Source: Candidatus Melainabacteria bacterium (GTDB taxonomy: Bacteria > Cyanobacteriota > Vampirovibrionia > Obscuribacterales > Obscuribacteraceae). From it: a stretch of DNA of 7,302 bases. Of this stretch, positions 1 to 6,943 are shown in pieces; the stretch's first letter is position 1; each line of letters starts with the position of its first letter. Location: the NCBI GenBank assembly GCA_014380105.1, contig JACMKL010000571.1:1-7302 (forward strand). The letters run 5' to 3'. Below the pieces are notes generated by a model. The model worked only from the letters and a program-made list of their open reading frames with translations, did not search any database and was not told where the DNA came from. The position numbers were made by a program, and so were the translations under genes.

Positions 1-1443
1 ACGTTATTTAATGAACGGGCCAAGTGGCATCTTCTGGCACGCATGATTCCGCTTGCAGAAAACAACTATAACGTGTGCGAACTGGGGCCACGTGGCACCG
101 GCAAGAGCCATATTTACAAGGAAATCAGCCCGAATTCCATTCTGGTATCCGGCGGGCAGTCCACAGTGGCAAACCTGTTTTACAACATGGGCAGTCGCAA
201 GGTCGGACTCGTCGGCCTATGGGATGTGGTGGCATTCGATGAAGTGGCAGGCATGACATTCAAGGATCATGATGGTGTGCAGATCATGAAGGATTACATG
301 GCGTCAGGATCGTTTTCTCGCGGTCGCGATGCCATCAGTGCATCGGCATCCATGGTGTTTGTCGGTAACATTAACCAAAGTGTTGAGTCGCTGGTCAAGA
401 CGAGCCACCTGTTTGCACCGTTTCCAGAGGGGATGATCGATACCGCTTTTTTTGACCGATTCCACGCCTACATACCTGGTTGGGAAATCCCCAAAATGCG
501 GCCTGAATTTTTCACCAACCAGTACGGCATGATCGTCGACTATCTGGCCGAGTATTTGCGCGAGATGCGCAAAATCAGCTGCGCCGATGCCATCGACAAG
601 TTCTTCAAGCTGGGCAATAACCTAAATCAGCGCGATACCATCGCCGTGCGCAAAACGGTGTCGGGGCTGCTGAAGTTACTGTATCCGCATGGCGATTTTC
701 CGAAAGAGGGCGTGGCACGCTGTCTTGAGTATGCATTGGAAGCGCGCCGCCGGGTGAAGGAACAGTTAAAGAAACTGGGCGGGATGGAATTCTATGATGT
801 CCATTTCAGCTACATCGACAATGAAACACTGGAAGAACGCTTTGTTTCGGTGTTGGAGCAGGGCGGCGGCGGATTAATCGCCGAAGGGCAGCTCAAGCCT
901 GGCGCACTACATACGGTGGCGCCAGGTAGCAATGGCATGTTGGGGCTGTACCGAATCGAGCTGCAATCAACACCGGGCAATGGAAAGTTGTCGTTGTCGG
1001 GACTGGGCTCAAACGCCAATTCAAAGGAGCCGATCAGGATCGCTTTCGATTATTTCAAAGCGAACGTTGGGCGTGTCAGTGCCGCTGCCAAGGCGAACGA
1101 CCATGACTATCATCTGTCAGTGGTAGAGCTGCACAACACAGGCCCAACCGATCAGATGACGTTGCCGGCGTTCGTTGCATTATGTTCCGTGCTGCTGGGC
1201 CGCTCAATTCAATCGCAGATGGTTGTGCTTGGCAATATGAGCTTGGGAGGCAACATCACTCCAGTTCAAAATTTGGCGGAGTCGCTGCAGGCAGCATTTG
1301 ATTCTGGCGCAAAACGCATATTGATTCCGATGAGCAGTGTGTCGGCGATTGCAACAGTGCCAGGTGAGTTGTTTGCAAAATTCCAAACGAGTTTTTACTC
1401 AGATCCGGTGGATGCTGTGTTTAAGGCTTTGGGAGTTGAATAA
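1..1443 (+). CDS. brxL: BREX system protein BrxL, AAA+ ATPase with Lon-like C-terminal domain (5'-truncated by window edge)
   Basis: BrxL is a component of type I BREX phage defence, an AAA+ ATPase that assembles on DNA. The open frame runs from base 1 without a start, so the ATG at 43 is internal: the codons before it (TLFNERAKWHLLAR) match the family's conserved lead-in to the ATPase core. About 480 residues are visible; roughly 200 N-terminal residues should lie upstream, judging from the usual family length of about 680. Walker A is GPRGTGKS (85-108) and Walker B is VVAFDE, with D and E at 238-243. A sensor-1-like GNINQ and a conserved FFDRFHAYIPGWE block follow. The C-terminal part is Lon-like, but the Lon Ser position reads GPTDQ (1141-1155) and the Lon Lys position reads NLAES (1270-1284), so the Ser-Lys dyad is absent. 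From recollection of BrxL sequences this is usual in the family. The frame is intact to its stop. brxL normally ends the operon brxABC-pglX-pglZ-brxL, so those genes are expected upstream. Identification is near certain. Confidence 0.96.
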   Translation, partial: TLFNERAKWHLLARMIPLAENNYNVCELGPRGTGKSHIYKEISPNSILVSGGQSTVANLFYNMGSRKVGLVGLWDVVAFDEVAGMTFKDHDGVQIMKDYMASGSFSRGRDAISASASMVFVGNINQSVESLVKTSHLFAPFPEGMIDTAFFDRFHAYIPGWEIPKMRPEFFTNQYGMIVDYLAEYLREMRKISCADAIDKFFKLGNNLNQRDTIAVRKTVSGLLKLLYPHGDFPKEGVARCLEYALEARRRVKEQLKKLGGMEFYDVHFSYIDNETLEERFVSVLEQGGGGLIAEGQLKPGALHTVAPGSNGMLGLYRIELQSTPGNGKLSLSGLGSNANSKEPIRIAFDYFKANVGRVSAAAKANDHDYHLSVVELHNTGPTDQMTLPAFVALCSVLLGRSIQSQMVVLGNMSLGGNITPVQNLAESLQAAFDSGAKRILIPMSSVSAIATVPGELFAKFQTSFYSDPVDAVFKALGVE

Positions 1444-1579
1444 ACAAGTCCTTATCAAAATTTGTGCGCGACTTGACTTCAAGCGGCGATTTTCTTTGTC
1501 GATTTACGACACTTCCTTTTTGAACAGAACGCCGGCGATCAATTCTGCTAAACGTTCCCTTTCAATTTTAGCCAAAAAT

Positions 1580-1600
1580 TGTCGGCACCTTTAGCCGACA
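1580..1600. repeat. Hairpin-forming inverted repeat, 7-bp stem
   Basis: TGTCGGC (1580-1586) and GCCGACA (1594-1600) are perfect inverted repeats around a 7-nt loop. On the + strand the stem is followed by GGGACAG, so it is not a rho-independent terminator in the direction of brxL. On the - strand it is followed by AATTTTTGG, which is terminator-like, but no - strand gene is visible to be terminated. An operator or a transposon-end repeat is equally possible. Confidence 0.5.
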
Positions 1601-1667
1601 GGGACAGAATTAGCTGTGGTTTGGTTCGACACAGGTACGAAAATCGTAATTAGCAAATCCAATTTTT

Positions 1668-1675
1668 AGGTGAGG
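1668..1675 (+). promoter_or_regulatory. Shine-Dalgarno sequence of the STAND-PLD gene
   Basis: AGGTGAGG lies 7 nt before the ATG at 1683, close to the ideal spacing and close to the AGGAGG consensus. It fixes the start of the large gene at 1683 and implies independent, efficient translation rather than translational coupling to brxL, which ends 239 bases upstream. Confidence 0.8.
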
Positions 1676-1682
1676 CATTTCC

Positions 1683-4600
1683 ATGGTTTTAAATGTGATA
1701 GATAACATCAGCAAAACTGCCGACTTTTGTCGTAATTTTCCGCAGCCACTGATAGCACCGATCGGGAGAGAGAGCTTGTTCGAGCATGTTGACCACGTGC
1801 TCTCTAAAGCTTCAAAAATTGCGTTTGTAGAGGGCGAACCGCTATCGGGAAAAAGCGCCTTCTTGGCCGAGCATATGTGCCGAAATCCTCTGACTACCGT
1901 AGGCGTTTTCTTATCTGCGGGCGAAAACTATTTCTATACGCCAGAATATGTAAAGCTTGTTCTCGGTGAACAAATTTATTGGCTGATCAATGGTGTGCAA
2001 GCTAACTACGAGGTCGTCGATGACTCCACCTTTGCACGACTTCTATTGCAGCTTCAAAAGCGCGCCCGGCATAACCCAATCACATTTGTTATTGACGGAC
2101 TGGGCGATCCAAGCCATGTCGACGCAAAAGTGACCCAAGAAATACTCAAGTTGTTCCCTTTTAGCCAAAGCGAATTTTTCTTTGTAATTTCTGGCCCTGC
2201 TACTTTGCTTCCAAGCCTTTCATTGGATCGATATAAATTAAAAGAAATCCCATTGATTCCAGTTTCCTTCGAAGAAGCCAAACAATATTTTTCAGGCTGC
2301 GCAAATCTTGATGATCAGCAGATATATCAAATAAAACATTTTTGTAGGGGGGTAATCGGCCAGATGGCTCGATTCAAGGACCTCATGCTGTCCGGCATTC
2401 CAGTCACCAAGCTATTAGATGAACGGGAAGGAACCCTCCGAAAGCTGCTTGACTTTGAGTGGCAGCTAATTCCAAAGGAAAAGGGCATTGCTGAGATTCT
2501 CGGATATGTCGCATTCTCGACGCGCCCCTTAAATCTAAACCAGCTTGCTAGTCTAAGTGGCCAACACAATACTCAAATTCTGCAGCTAGTCGAAGACTGT
2601 CGGTTCTTGGAATTCGAAGACGGCTTGCAAATTGTTTCAATCAGATCGGACGCGGAAAAGAGATTCGTCCGAGAAAAGATAAGCCATCTCAAGACGCAGA
2701 TCTACGAAACTTTTATAGCCGAGCTCTTGAAGAACCCTGATGGAGTAGATGCAGTCCGAGACTTGCCGGGACAGTTGATGGTGGCCGGACATCATGACGA
2801 TCTAATCCAACGTCTGGATTGCGCACATTTTGTTCGATTATTAGAGTCCGAACGGTCGCTACGGTCCTTGAAAATGCACTCTTCCATTGGACTCTCGGCA
2901 TCTCGGCACCTGAAGAACGAAGGTGCCGAGATGCGGTTTGCGCTTTCATGTTCAGTAATTACTGGACTGACTTTTTCAGTCGGCACGAAGAGTGAAATTG
3001 AAGCACGTCTAAATTTGGGTGAAACAGAACGCGCCCTAGCACTCGCATTAACTGCACCGACTAGCGAAGAACGCCTCCAACTACTTGCCACTGCTGCAAA
3101 AGCATTCCATGTGGCCAAAATTTTGGTTCCGTCTGAAGTTAAAGACCAAATACGTGAGCTGATTAGCGACGTAGATTTTGGTTCATTAGGATATCTGGCC
3201 TCGGACATAGCATGTGATCTAGTGGCCATCGATTTTTCTCTCGCTATGGAAACTTTCGAGAAAGCCACATCTGAACCCCGGAGCTCACCGGCCCGAATTG
3301 ATGCGTTAAATACGAGAGAAGCCACTTTGGGCAGGAATGGCGAGCAGCGAAGCGATGAGAAATCGTTTGACAAGTTCCAATCGCACCTAAGCGAATACCA
3401 TCGGCAGCGCTTTTCCGATTCCGTAGCAGAATTGTTTGCGCAAGCCAGTGCCGAAAAACTCGTTGACCGAATAGAACAATTGGAGCCAAAGCACCAACTG
3501 TTTGTAGCGAAGCAGTGGCTAAAGCGGAGAAAAAGAGATGCTAATGCATGGAAGGTCGCTGACTACGCGCTCGATATTACTCTCAAGGACTTAACTCGCG
3601 CTCCTAGAATCCGAGATTTTCGTGAGATTGCTGTTGTTCTTCCTTATATTAAGGACCTATCTCAAACTGAGTTGTTGATGAAACGTATTGAGGCACAGCT
3701 CGGTACCCAGCTATCTCACGGCACAACTGTAGAGTCGGTACGGCTTGAAATGCTTCTATTGCGTGCGCGTTATATCAATTCGATTCAAGAGTGCGAACTG
3801 TCACTTATCGATTTGTTTAGTAAGGTCCATCAAGTAATTGATGTGAGCACTAGAGCAACATGCTGGGCATGGATGCTTTTCGCACTTCAAAAGCTCCCCG
3901 ATCCTGCCGCTTTAGAGGGCCGCACTTCGGTGGTAAGTGAAATTACGTCAAAGCTCGTTGAATCAATTGAAGTCTTATTGGAATCTTCAGCAGATCACTT
4001 TGAAACCGCGAAGAACGCAATCTATGCTCTTGCACGAGCTAATCCTCAGCTAGCACTTCAGCTCGTCGCAAAACTAAACACGCAGCGAAGAAGAGACAAA
4101 GGTTTCGCTACATTGGCACAAGAGCTGGTATCTGCAAGGACTTATGTGAGCGATCCTGGCTTACTTCTCAAATGTATAAAAGGCATCGAGGCTGGAGCGC
4201 TACGCGAACAAGCAATTCATAAATGTCTGACATCGATTGCCAAAGACTGCGAGAATAAGCTCGTAAGTGTTTGCAATGAAGGAATACTTAAGCTATGGCG
4301 TTCCATTCGTGTCGCTAGCCGAAAATTTACTGCAGCCGTGACTACCTACCGCATCATGAAGGCCATCACGACAGACGCTCCCGCAATTGAAGCCATTGCC
4401 CTCGAAATTAAAGATCTCTGGCCCGATATCATGGTTGACTGGGTGAGAACCGATTTTGGATATTGCTTAGTCCGTGACGTCGCGGCTGTGGATCGTGAAC
4501 TAGCCACCGAGTGGCTAGATTTAGTTACAGACGATCGTCAAAAGTCTCGCATACCGTCCAAAGCGTTAAGCAACGTTTTATATCTCACTGTTAGGCTCGC

Positions 4601-6614
4601 AATTACTTCATTTGCAATCGTTGCACCAGCAGCATGCGAACGCGATGATCCTGCCTTCTCTCGGATTGCATTCCTCATTGACGCTATTTCTGTACCTGAA
4701 CAAAGAATGGTGTTGTGGGCTGATCTAGGTACAAATTTACATTTTAGGGGAAAGTCCACCATCGCGAAAATGATTTGCACTGAGTTTGTACAACCAACAT
4801 TACATCAAAACTACAACAATAATGAATTAGTGCGAGACACTTTAATTGAGGCATCTGCCCCGTTTCTATACTTAACCCATCCACCTTCGGCATCAATTTT
4901 GATCGAACGAATCCTCGATCCACAGCAGCGTGAAGCTGCTCGATTAGAGATTTGTAGAACGATCTTCCGAAAGCGATCAGTCAACGAACCCTATAAGGCT
5001 GCGGATACACCTGGATACGAGCTCGACGGCGATGAGGTAGCTTCGATATTAGATGTCTTAAAGGACATGGCCGAAGACTCTTCGATTTTATCGGTCATAC
5101 AAGATTTGTGTGCCAGTCTTGCCTCAAAAAAGAATACCTCCACCATACGTCGTAGCCAAGTACGCGACTTTCTGAACTCGATTGAAGGGGTGATTCAAGA
5201 AAAGCTGCCGGATAAACGCAATATTCAGCATGACGGATTTAAAATTGCGGCTAGGGCGCATGTATTACGAGCTCGTGCAACGTTTGAGAATGTGGCGATC
5301 AGTGAATGGAACAAACTATACGCTGAAGCACAAGCGATTTTGAACGTTGCCGACAAGGTCGTGGTGGTGACGATCGTCGGTGCATGTGCAAAGGGGAGGG
5401 GGCCATTTACAGATATCAAGTGGTTTGAAAATGTAAAGTCTGAAATTGTTAAAATTCCTTCAACTTTCGACCGGATAGACAGGTATTCTTGGGTCGCCGA
5501 ATTAATGGAATCAGTTGACAAGCAGCAGTCAATATTGCTTTTAAAAGAGGCGATGGGTTTATCAAGTCACCTCGACGAAGACAGCAATGGATTCGAAAGG
5601 CAGAAGCGAATCCTCGATCTCGCTCACAGCATTGACCCCGCATTAGTAGACAAGATCATCGACCTTGCCGACATGGATGAAGCTAAGGTTCCAGTAAAAA
5701 ATGTGCACTTAACCCGTATAAAACTTGGAGATACAAGAAAGGACCTTGCATCAAATCCGGGAAAGACTGATTTGGTTGATATCTCGCCAGAGGAATTGGC
5801 CGAGATGTGCTTCGAGAACCACGCGGCTTTAGCGGGCGGCCGCATACTACCTCGTCCCGTAGAGGATTTTGAGAACCTTGCTTCTGCAGCTTCGAACATG
5901 CCCATGTCACTCGCCTTTCCGATATGGACCTGGATCGTTGAAAACGCATCGAGAAAGATGGGTCCGCGCTCAAAGGGGGAGAAGTTGATTGAATATACCT
6001 ATGAAGCTGCATGTCACGCTGCAGAGTTGACGCTAGCATTGATCGGCAAGTCGAAACAACAAGTGGCAGCTGCTGACCAGAGCCCAGATGGCCTAATTAA
6101 GCCAGGCGAACGGGATGCAATCTTTGAGAAAATCCGACGTTGGGCTACAGCTCAGGACGGAAATACAATACGTATTTCTGACCCATATTTCGGTCCAGGT
6201 GACTTAGACATAGTTCATTGTATTGCAGAGGTTGCTCCGAATTCGCAAGTCAGGATACTTACTTGCAAAAAACATCTCAAAGAATCTATTAAGACCGGGA
6301 TGTTTGACGAGGTGTTCCAGCGAGCATGGAATGAGCTCTGCGAAATTTCCCCTCCAAGGACTGAAATCGTAGTAATAGCACTGGGCCAGGATGGAGGTCA
6401 TCCTATTCATGATCGATGGATTGTGAGTGACACTGGGGGACTACGGCTAGGCAGCTCGACAAATTCAATGGGTTATATCCGGGTCTCAGAGATGTCACAA
6501 ATGGATGCTTCAGCGTCACTAGAAAAATGTATTGTGATCGATAAGTTACTTAACCGCGTAAAACGGGAGTGGTATGGAGAAAAGTTGCAGGCGACCAGTT
6601 TTGATTTAGATTGA
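1683..6614 (+). CDS. STAND-family P-loop NTPase with C-terminal PLD-like (HKD) domain, putative antiphage effector
   Basis: This is a complete 1643-residue gene with a strong ribosome binding site. Near the N terminus is a GRE signature (residues 28-30), typical of STAND/AP-ATPases. Walker A is GEPLSGKS (51-58), a Walker B-like strand is ITFVIDGLGD (133-142), and a sensor-like strand is FFFVISGP (165-172). A probable winged-helix segment spans about 265-345. Residues about 350-1430 are almost wholly helical in character and look like degenerate helical repeats, the usual sensor part of STAND proteins, although I cannot delimit units. Residues about 1475-1620 resemble a PLD nuclease domain: IRISDPYFGPGDLDI (1496-1510) begins the fold, and H1576-x-R1578-(x)4-D1583-(x)6-G1590 with SSTN after it is a single HKD-type motif with Arg in place of Lys. 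PLD enzymes need two such motifs, so dimerisation or oligomerisation would be required. No signal peptide or membrane segment is evident. Placement after brxL suggests defence. The effector lies at the C terminus, whereas classic Avs proteins carry it at the N terminus. I do not recognise a named system. Architecture is well supported; function is inferred. Confidence 0.88.
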   Translation: MVLNVIDNISKTADFCRNFPQPLIAPIGRESLFEHVDHVLSKASKIAFVEGEPLSGKSAFLAEHMCRNPLTTVGVFLSAGENYFYTPEYVKLVLGEQIYWLINGVQANYEVVDDSTFARLLLQLQKRARHNPITFVIDGLGDPSHVDAKVTQEILKLFPFSQSEFFFVISGPATLLPSLSLDRYKLKEIPLIPVSFEEAKQYFSGCANLDDQQIYQIKHFCRGVIGQMARFKDLMLSGIPVTKLLDEREGTLRKLLDFEWQLIPKEKGIAEILGYVAFSTRPLNLNQLASLSGQHNTQILQLVEDCRFLEFEDGLQIVSIRSDAEKRFVREKISHLKTQIYETFIAELLKNPDGVDAVRDLPGQLMVAGHHDDLIQRLDCAHFVRLLESERSLRSLKMHSSIGLSASRHLKNEGAEMRFALSCSVITGLTFSVGTKSEIEARLNLGETERALALALTAPTSEERLQLLATAAKAFHVAKILVPSEVKDQIRELISDVDFGSLGYLASDIACDLVAIDFSLAMETFEKATSEPRSSPARIDALNTREATLGRNGEQRSDEKSFDKFQSHLSEYHRQRFSDSVAELFAQASAEKLVDRIEQLEPKHQLFVAKQWLKRRKRDANAWKVADYALDITLKDLTRAPRIRDFREIAVVLPYIKDLSQTELLMKRIEAQLGTQLSHGTTVESVRLEMLLLRARYINSIQECELSLIDLFSKVHQVIDVSTRATCWAWMLFALQKLPDPAALEGRTSVVSEITSKLVESIEVLLESSADHFETAKNAIYALARANPQLALQLVAKLNTQRRRDKGFATLAQELVSARTYVSDPGLLLKCIKGIEAGALREQAIHKCLTSIAKDCENKLVSVCNEGILKLWRSIRVASRKFTAAVTTYRIMKAITTDAPAIEAIALEIKDLWPDIMVDWVRTDFGYCLVRDVAAVDRELATEWLDLVTDDRQKSRIPSKALSNVLYLTVRLAITSFAIVAPAACERDDPAFSRIAFLIDAISVPEQRMVLWADLGTNLHFRGKSTIAKMICTEFVQPTLHQNYNNNELVRDTLIEASAPFLYLTHPPSASILIERILDPQQREAARLEICRTIFRKRSVNEPYKAADTPGYELDGDEVASILDVLKDMAEDSSILSVIQDLCASLASKKNTSTIRRSQVRDFLNSIEGVIQEKLPDKRNIQHDGFKIAARAHVLRARATFENVAISEWNKLYAEAQAILNVADKVVVVTIVGACAKGRGPFTDIKWFENVKSEIVKIPSTFDRIDRYSWVAELMESVDKQQSILLLKEAMGLSSHLDEDSNGFERQKRILDLAHSIDPALVDKIIDLADMDEAKVPVKNVHLTRIKLGDTRKDLASNPGKTDLVDISPEELAEMCFENHAALAGGRILPRPVEDFENLASAASNMPMSLAFPIWTWIVENASRKMGPRSKGEKLIEYTYEAACHAAELTLALIGKSKQQVAAADQSPDGLIKPGERDAIFEKIRRWATAQDGNTIRISDPYFGPGDLDIVHCIAEVAPNSQVRILTCKKHLKESIKTGMFDEVFQRAWNELCEISPPRTEIVVIALGQDGGHPIHDRWIVSDTGGLRLGSSTNSMGYIRVSEMSQMDASASLEKCIVIDKLLNRVKREWYGEKLQATSFDLD
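2898..2934. repeat. Perfect 14-bp inverted repeat with 9-nt loop inside the STAND-PLD gene
   Basis: GCATCTCGGCACCT (2898-2911) and AGGTGCCGAGATGC (2921-2934) are exact reverse complements separated by GAAGAACGA. The stem has 14 pairs, 9 of them G-C, so it would fold stably in mRNA or cruciform DNA. It encodes roughly residues 406-417 in the helical middle region. No U-run follows on either strand, so it is not a standard terminator. It shares the word TCGGCACCT with the intergenic hairpin (1582-1590). A perfect repeat of this length is unexpected by chance in a coding region. Confidence 0.85.
4500..4518. repeat. 8-bp perfect hairpin with 3-nt loop inside the STAND-PLD gene
   Basis: CTAGCCAC (4500-4507) and GTGGCTAG (4511-4518) are exact reverse complements around CGA. 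It lies within the codons for LATEWLD. A match of this size can arise by chance in a gene of almost 5 kb, so it is recorded mainly beside the much stronger repeat at 2898-2934. No role is claimed. Confidence 0.5.
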
Positions 6615-6943
6615 GTATGAAATCTGACATGGAAAACTTGAAGGACATTCGCATTAATTGGGTTGCGCAAGGCAGGCGTTGGACCAGGTTAATACACCGC
6701 TGGCCCTAGGCGCATAGAACCGGCACGGGACGTGTTAAGGGTTTTTACACTGGTTGACTTAATTTAATGTCGCGCGATTAAGGTTTCTGCTAACTAACGG
6801 CTTAAACCACATCGATGAGCCATTCGTGCATGTGCTCAAGGAAGCGGACAAGATGCCAACTTGCAATAGTAATAGGTGGGACCATATCACCTCCGACCAA
6901 GGCTCATAGTGCTAGCTGGGAATCCGGCATGTTGTTCTATGTA
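6615..6943. other. Non-coding or degraded junction between convergent genes
   Basis: This 329-base stretch separates the stops of two converging genes. I see no convincing gene. Two short open frames exist: an ATG frame of 30 codons at 6617-6709 without a ribosome binding site, and an open stretch at 6763-6909 lacking a plausible start, whose translation (containing HIDEPFVHVLKEADKMP) looks protein-like and could be the tail of a decayed gene. A TCGCGCGA palindrome lies at 6770-6777, and CTTAAT/ATTAAG arms lie around it (about 6758-6782). No clean intrinsic terminator is visible for either gene. The stretch may be the boundary between inserted defence cargo and conjugative backbone, but no direct repeat or integrase marks it. 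Confidence 0.5.

Larger units (their letters stand above)
1444..1682. other. Intergenic gap between brxL and the STAND-PLD gene, with short inverted repeats
   Basis: No credible gene is present. The gap is AT-rich and holds several short symmetrical words: TGTCG-ATTTA-CGACA at 1497-1511, a 7-bp hairpin at 1580-1600, matching arms AATTCTG (1541-1547) and CAGAATT (1605-1611) around that hairpin, and TACGA-AAA-TCGTA near 1635-1647. The word TTTAGCC occurs twice (1567-1573 and 1590-1596). I found no clear intrinsic terminator for brxL and no strong sigma-70 promoter. The only candidate is a weak TTGGTT at 1621 with a poor -10 near 1645. The cluster of small repeats could be an operator region or the remnant of an insertion-sequence end; no transposase accompanies it. 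The gap is long enough for the downstream gene to have its own promoter. Confidence 0.6.

Noticed and set aside
43..45. ATG at 43 as the start of brxL
   Set aside because: The frame is open to base 1, and the preceding residues belong to the conserved BrxL core, so this Met is internal.
1337..1594. 85-codon + strand frame overlapping the end of brxL
   Set aside because: It overlaps the well-conserved BrxL C terminus in another frame, and its product has no recognisable features.
1580..1600. Hairpin considered as the brxL terminator
   Set aside because: On the + strand it is followed by GGGACAG rather than a T-run, and it lies about 140 bases past the stop.
2792..3373. 193-codon open frame on the - strand inside the STAND-PLD gene
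   Set aside because: It lies wholly antisense to a gene with clear domain motifs, is rich in Ser/Arg without recognisable motifs, and is a typical shadow frame.
5369..5378. GACGATCGTC perfect palindrome
   Set aside because: It is a 10-bp palindrome without a loop inside coding sequence, expected by chance at this scale.
6721..6756. CACGGGACGTG followed by GGGTTTTT, considered as a terminator of the STAND-PLD gene
   Set aside because: The stem is only about 4 bp and is separated from the T-run by several bases, so it is too weak to call.
6754..6782. TTGACT and ATTAAG with 17-base spacing, considered as a promoter
   Set aside because: The -10 is far from TATAAT and no gene starts downstream on the + strand.
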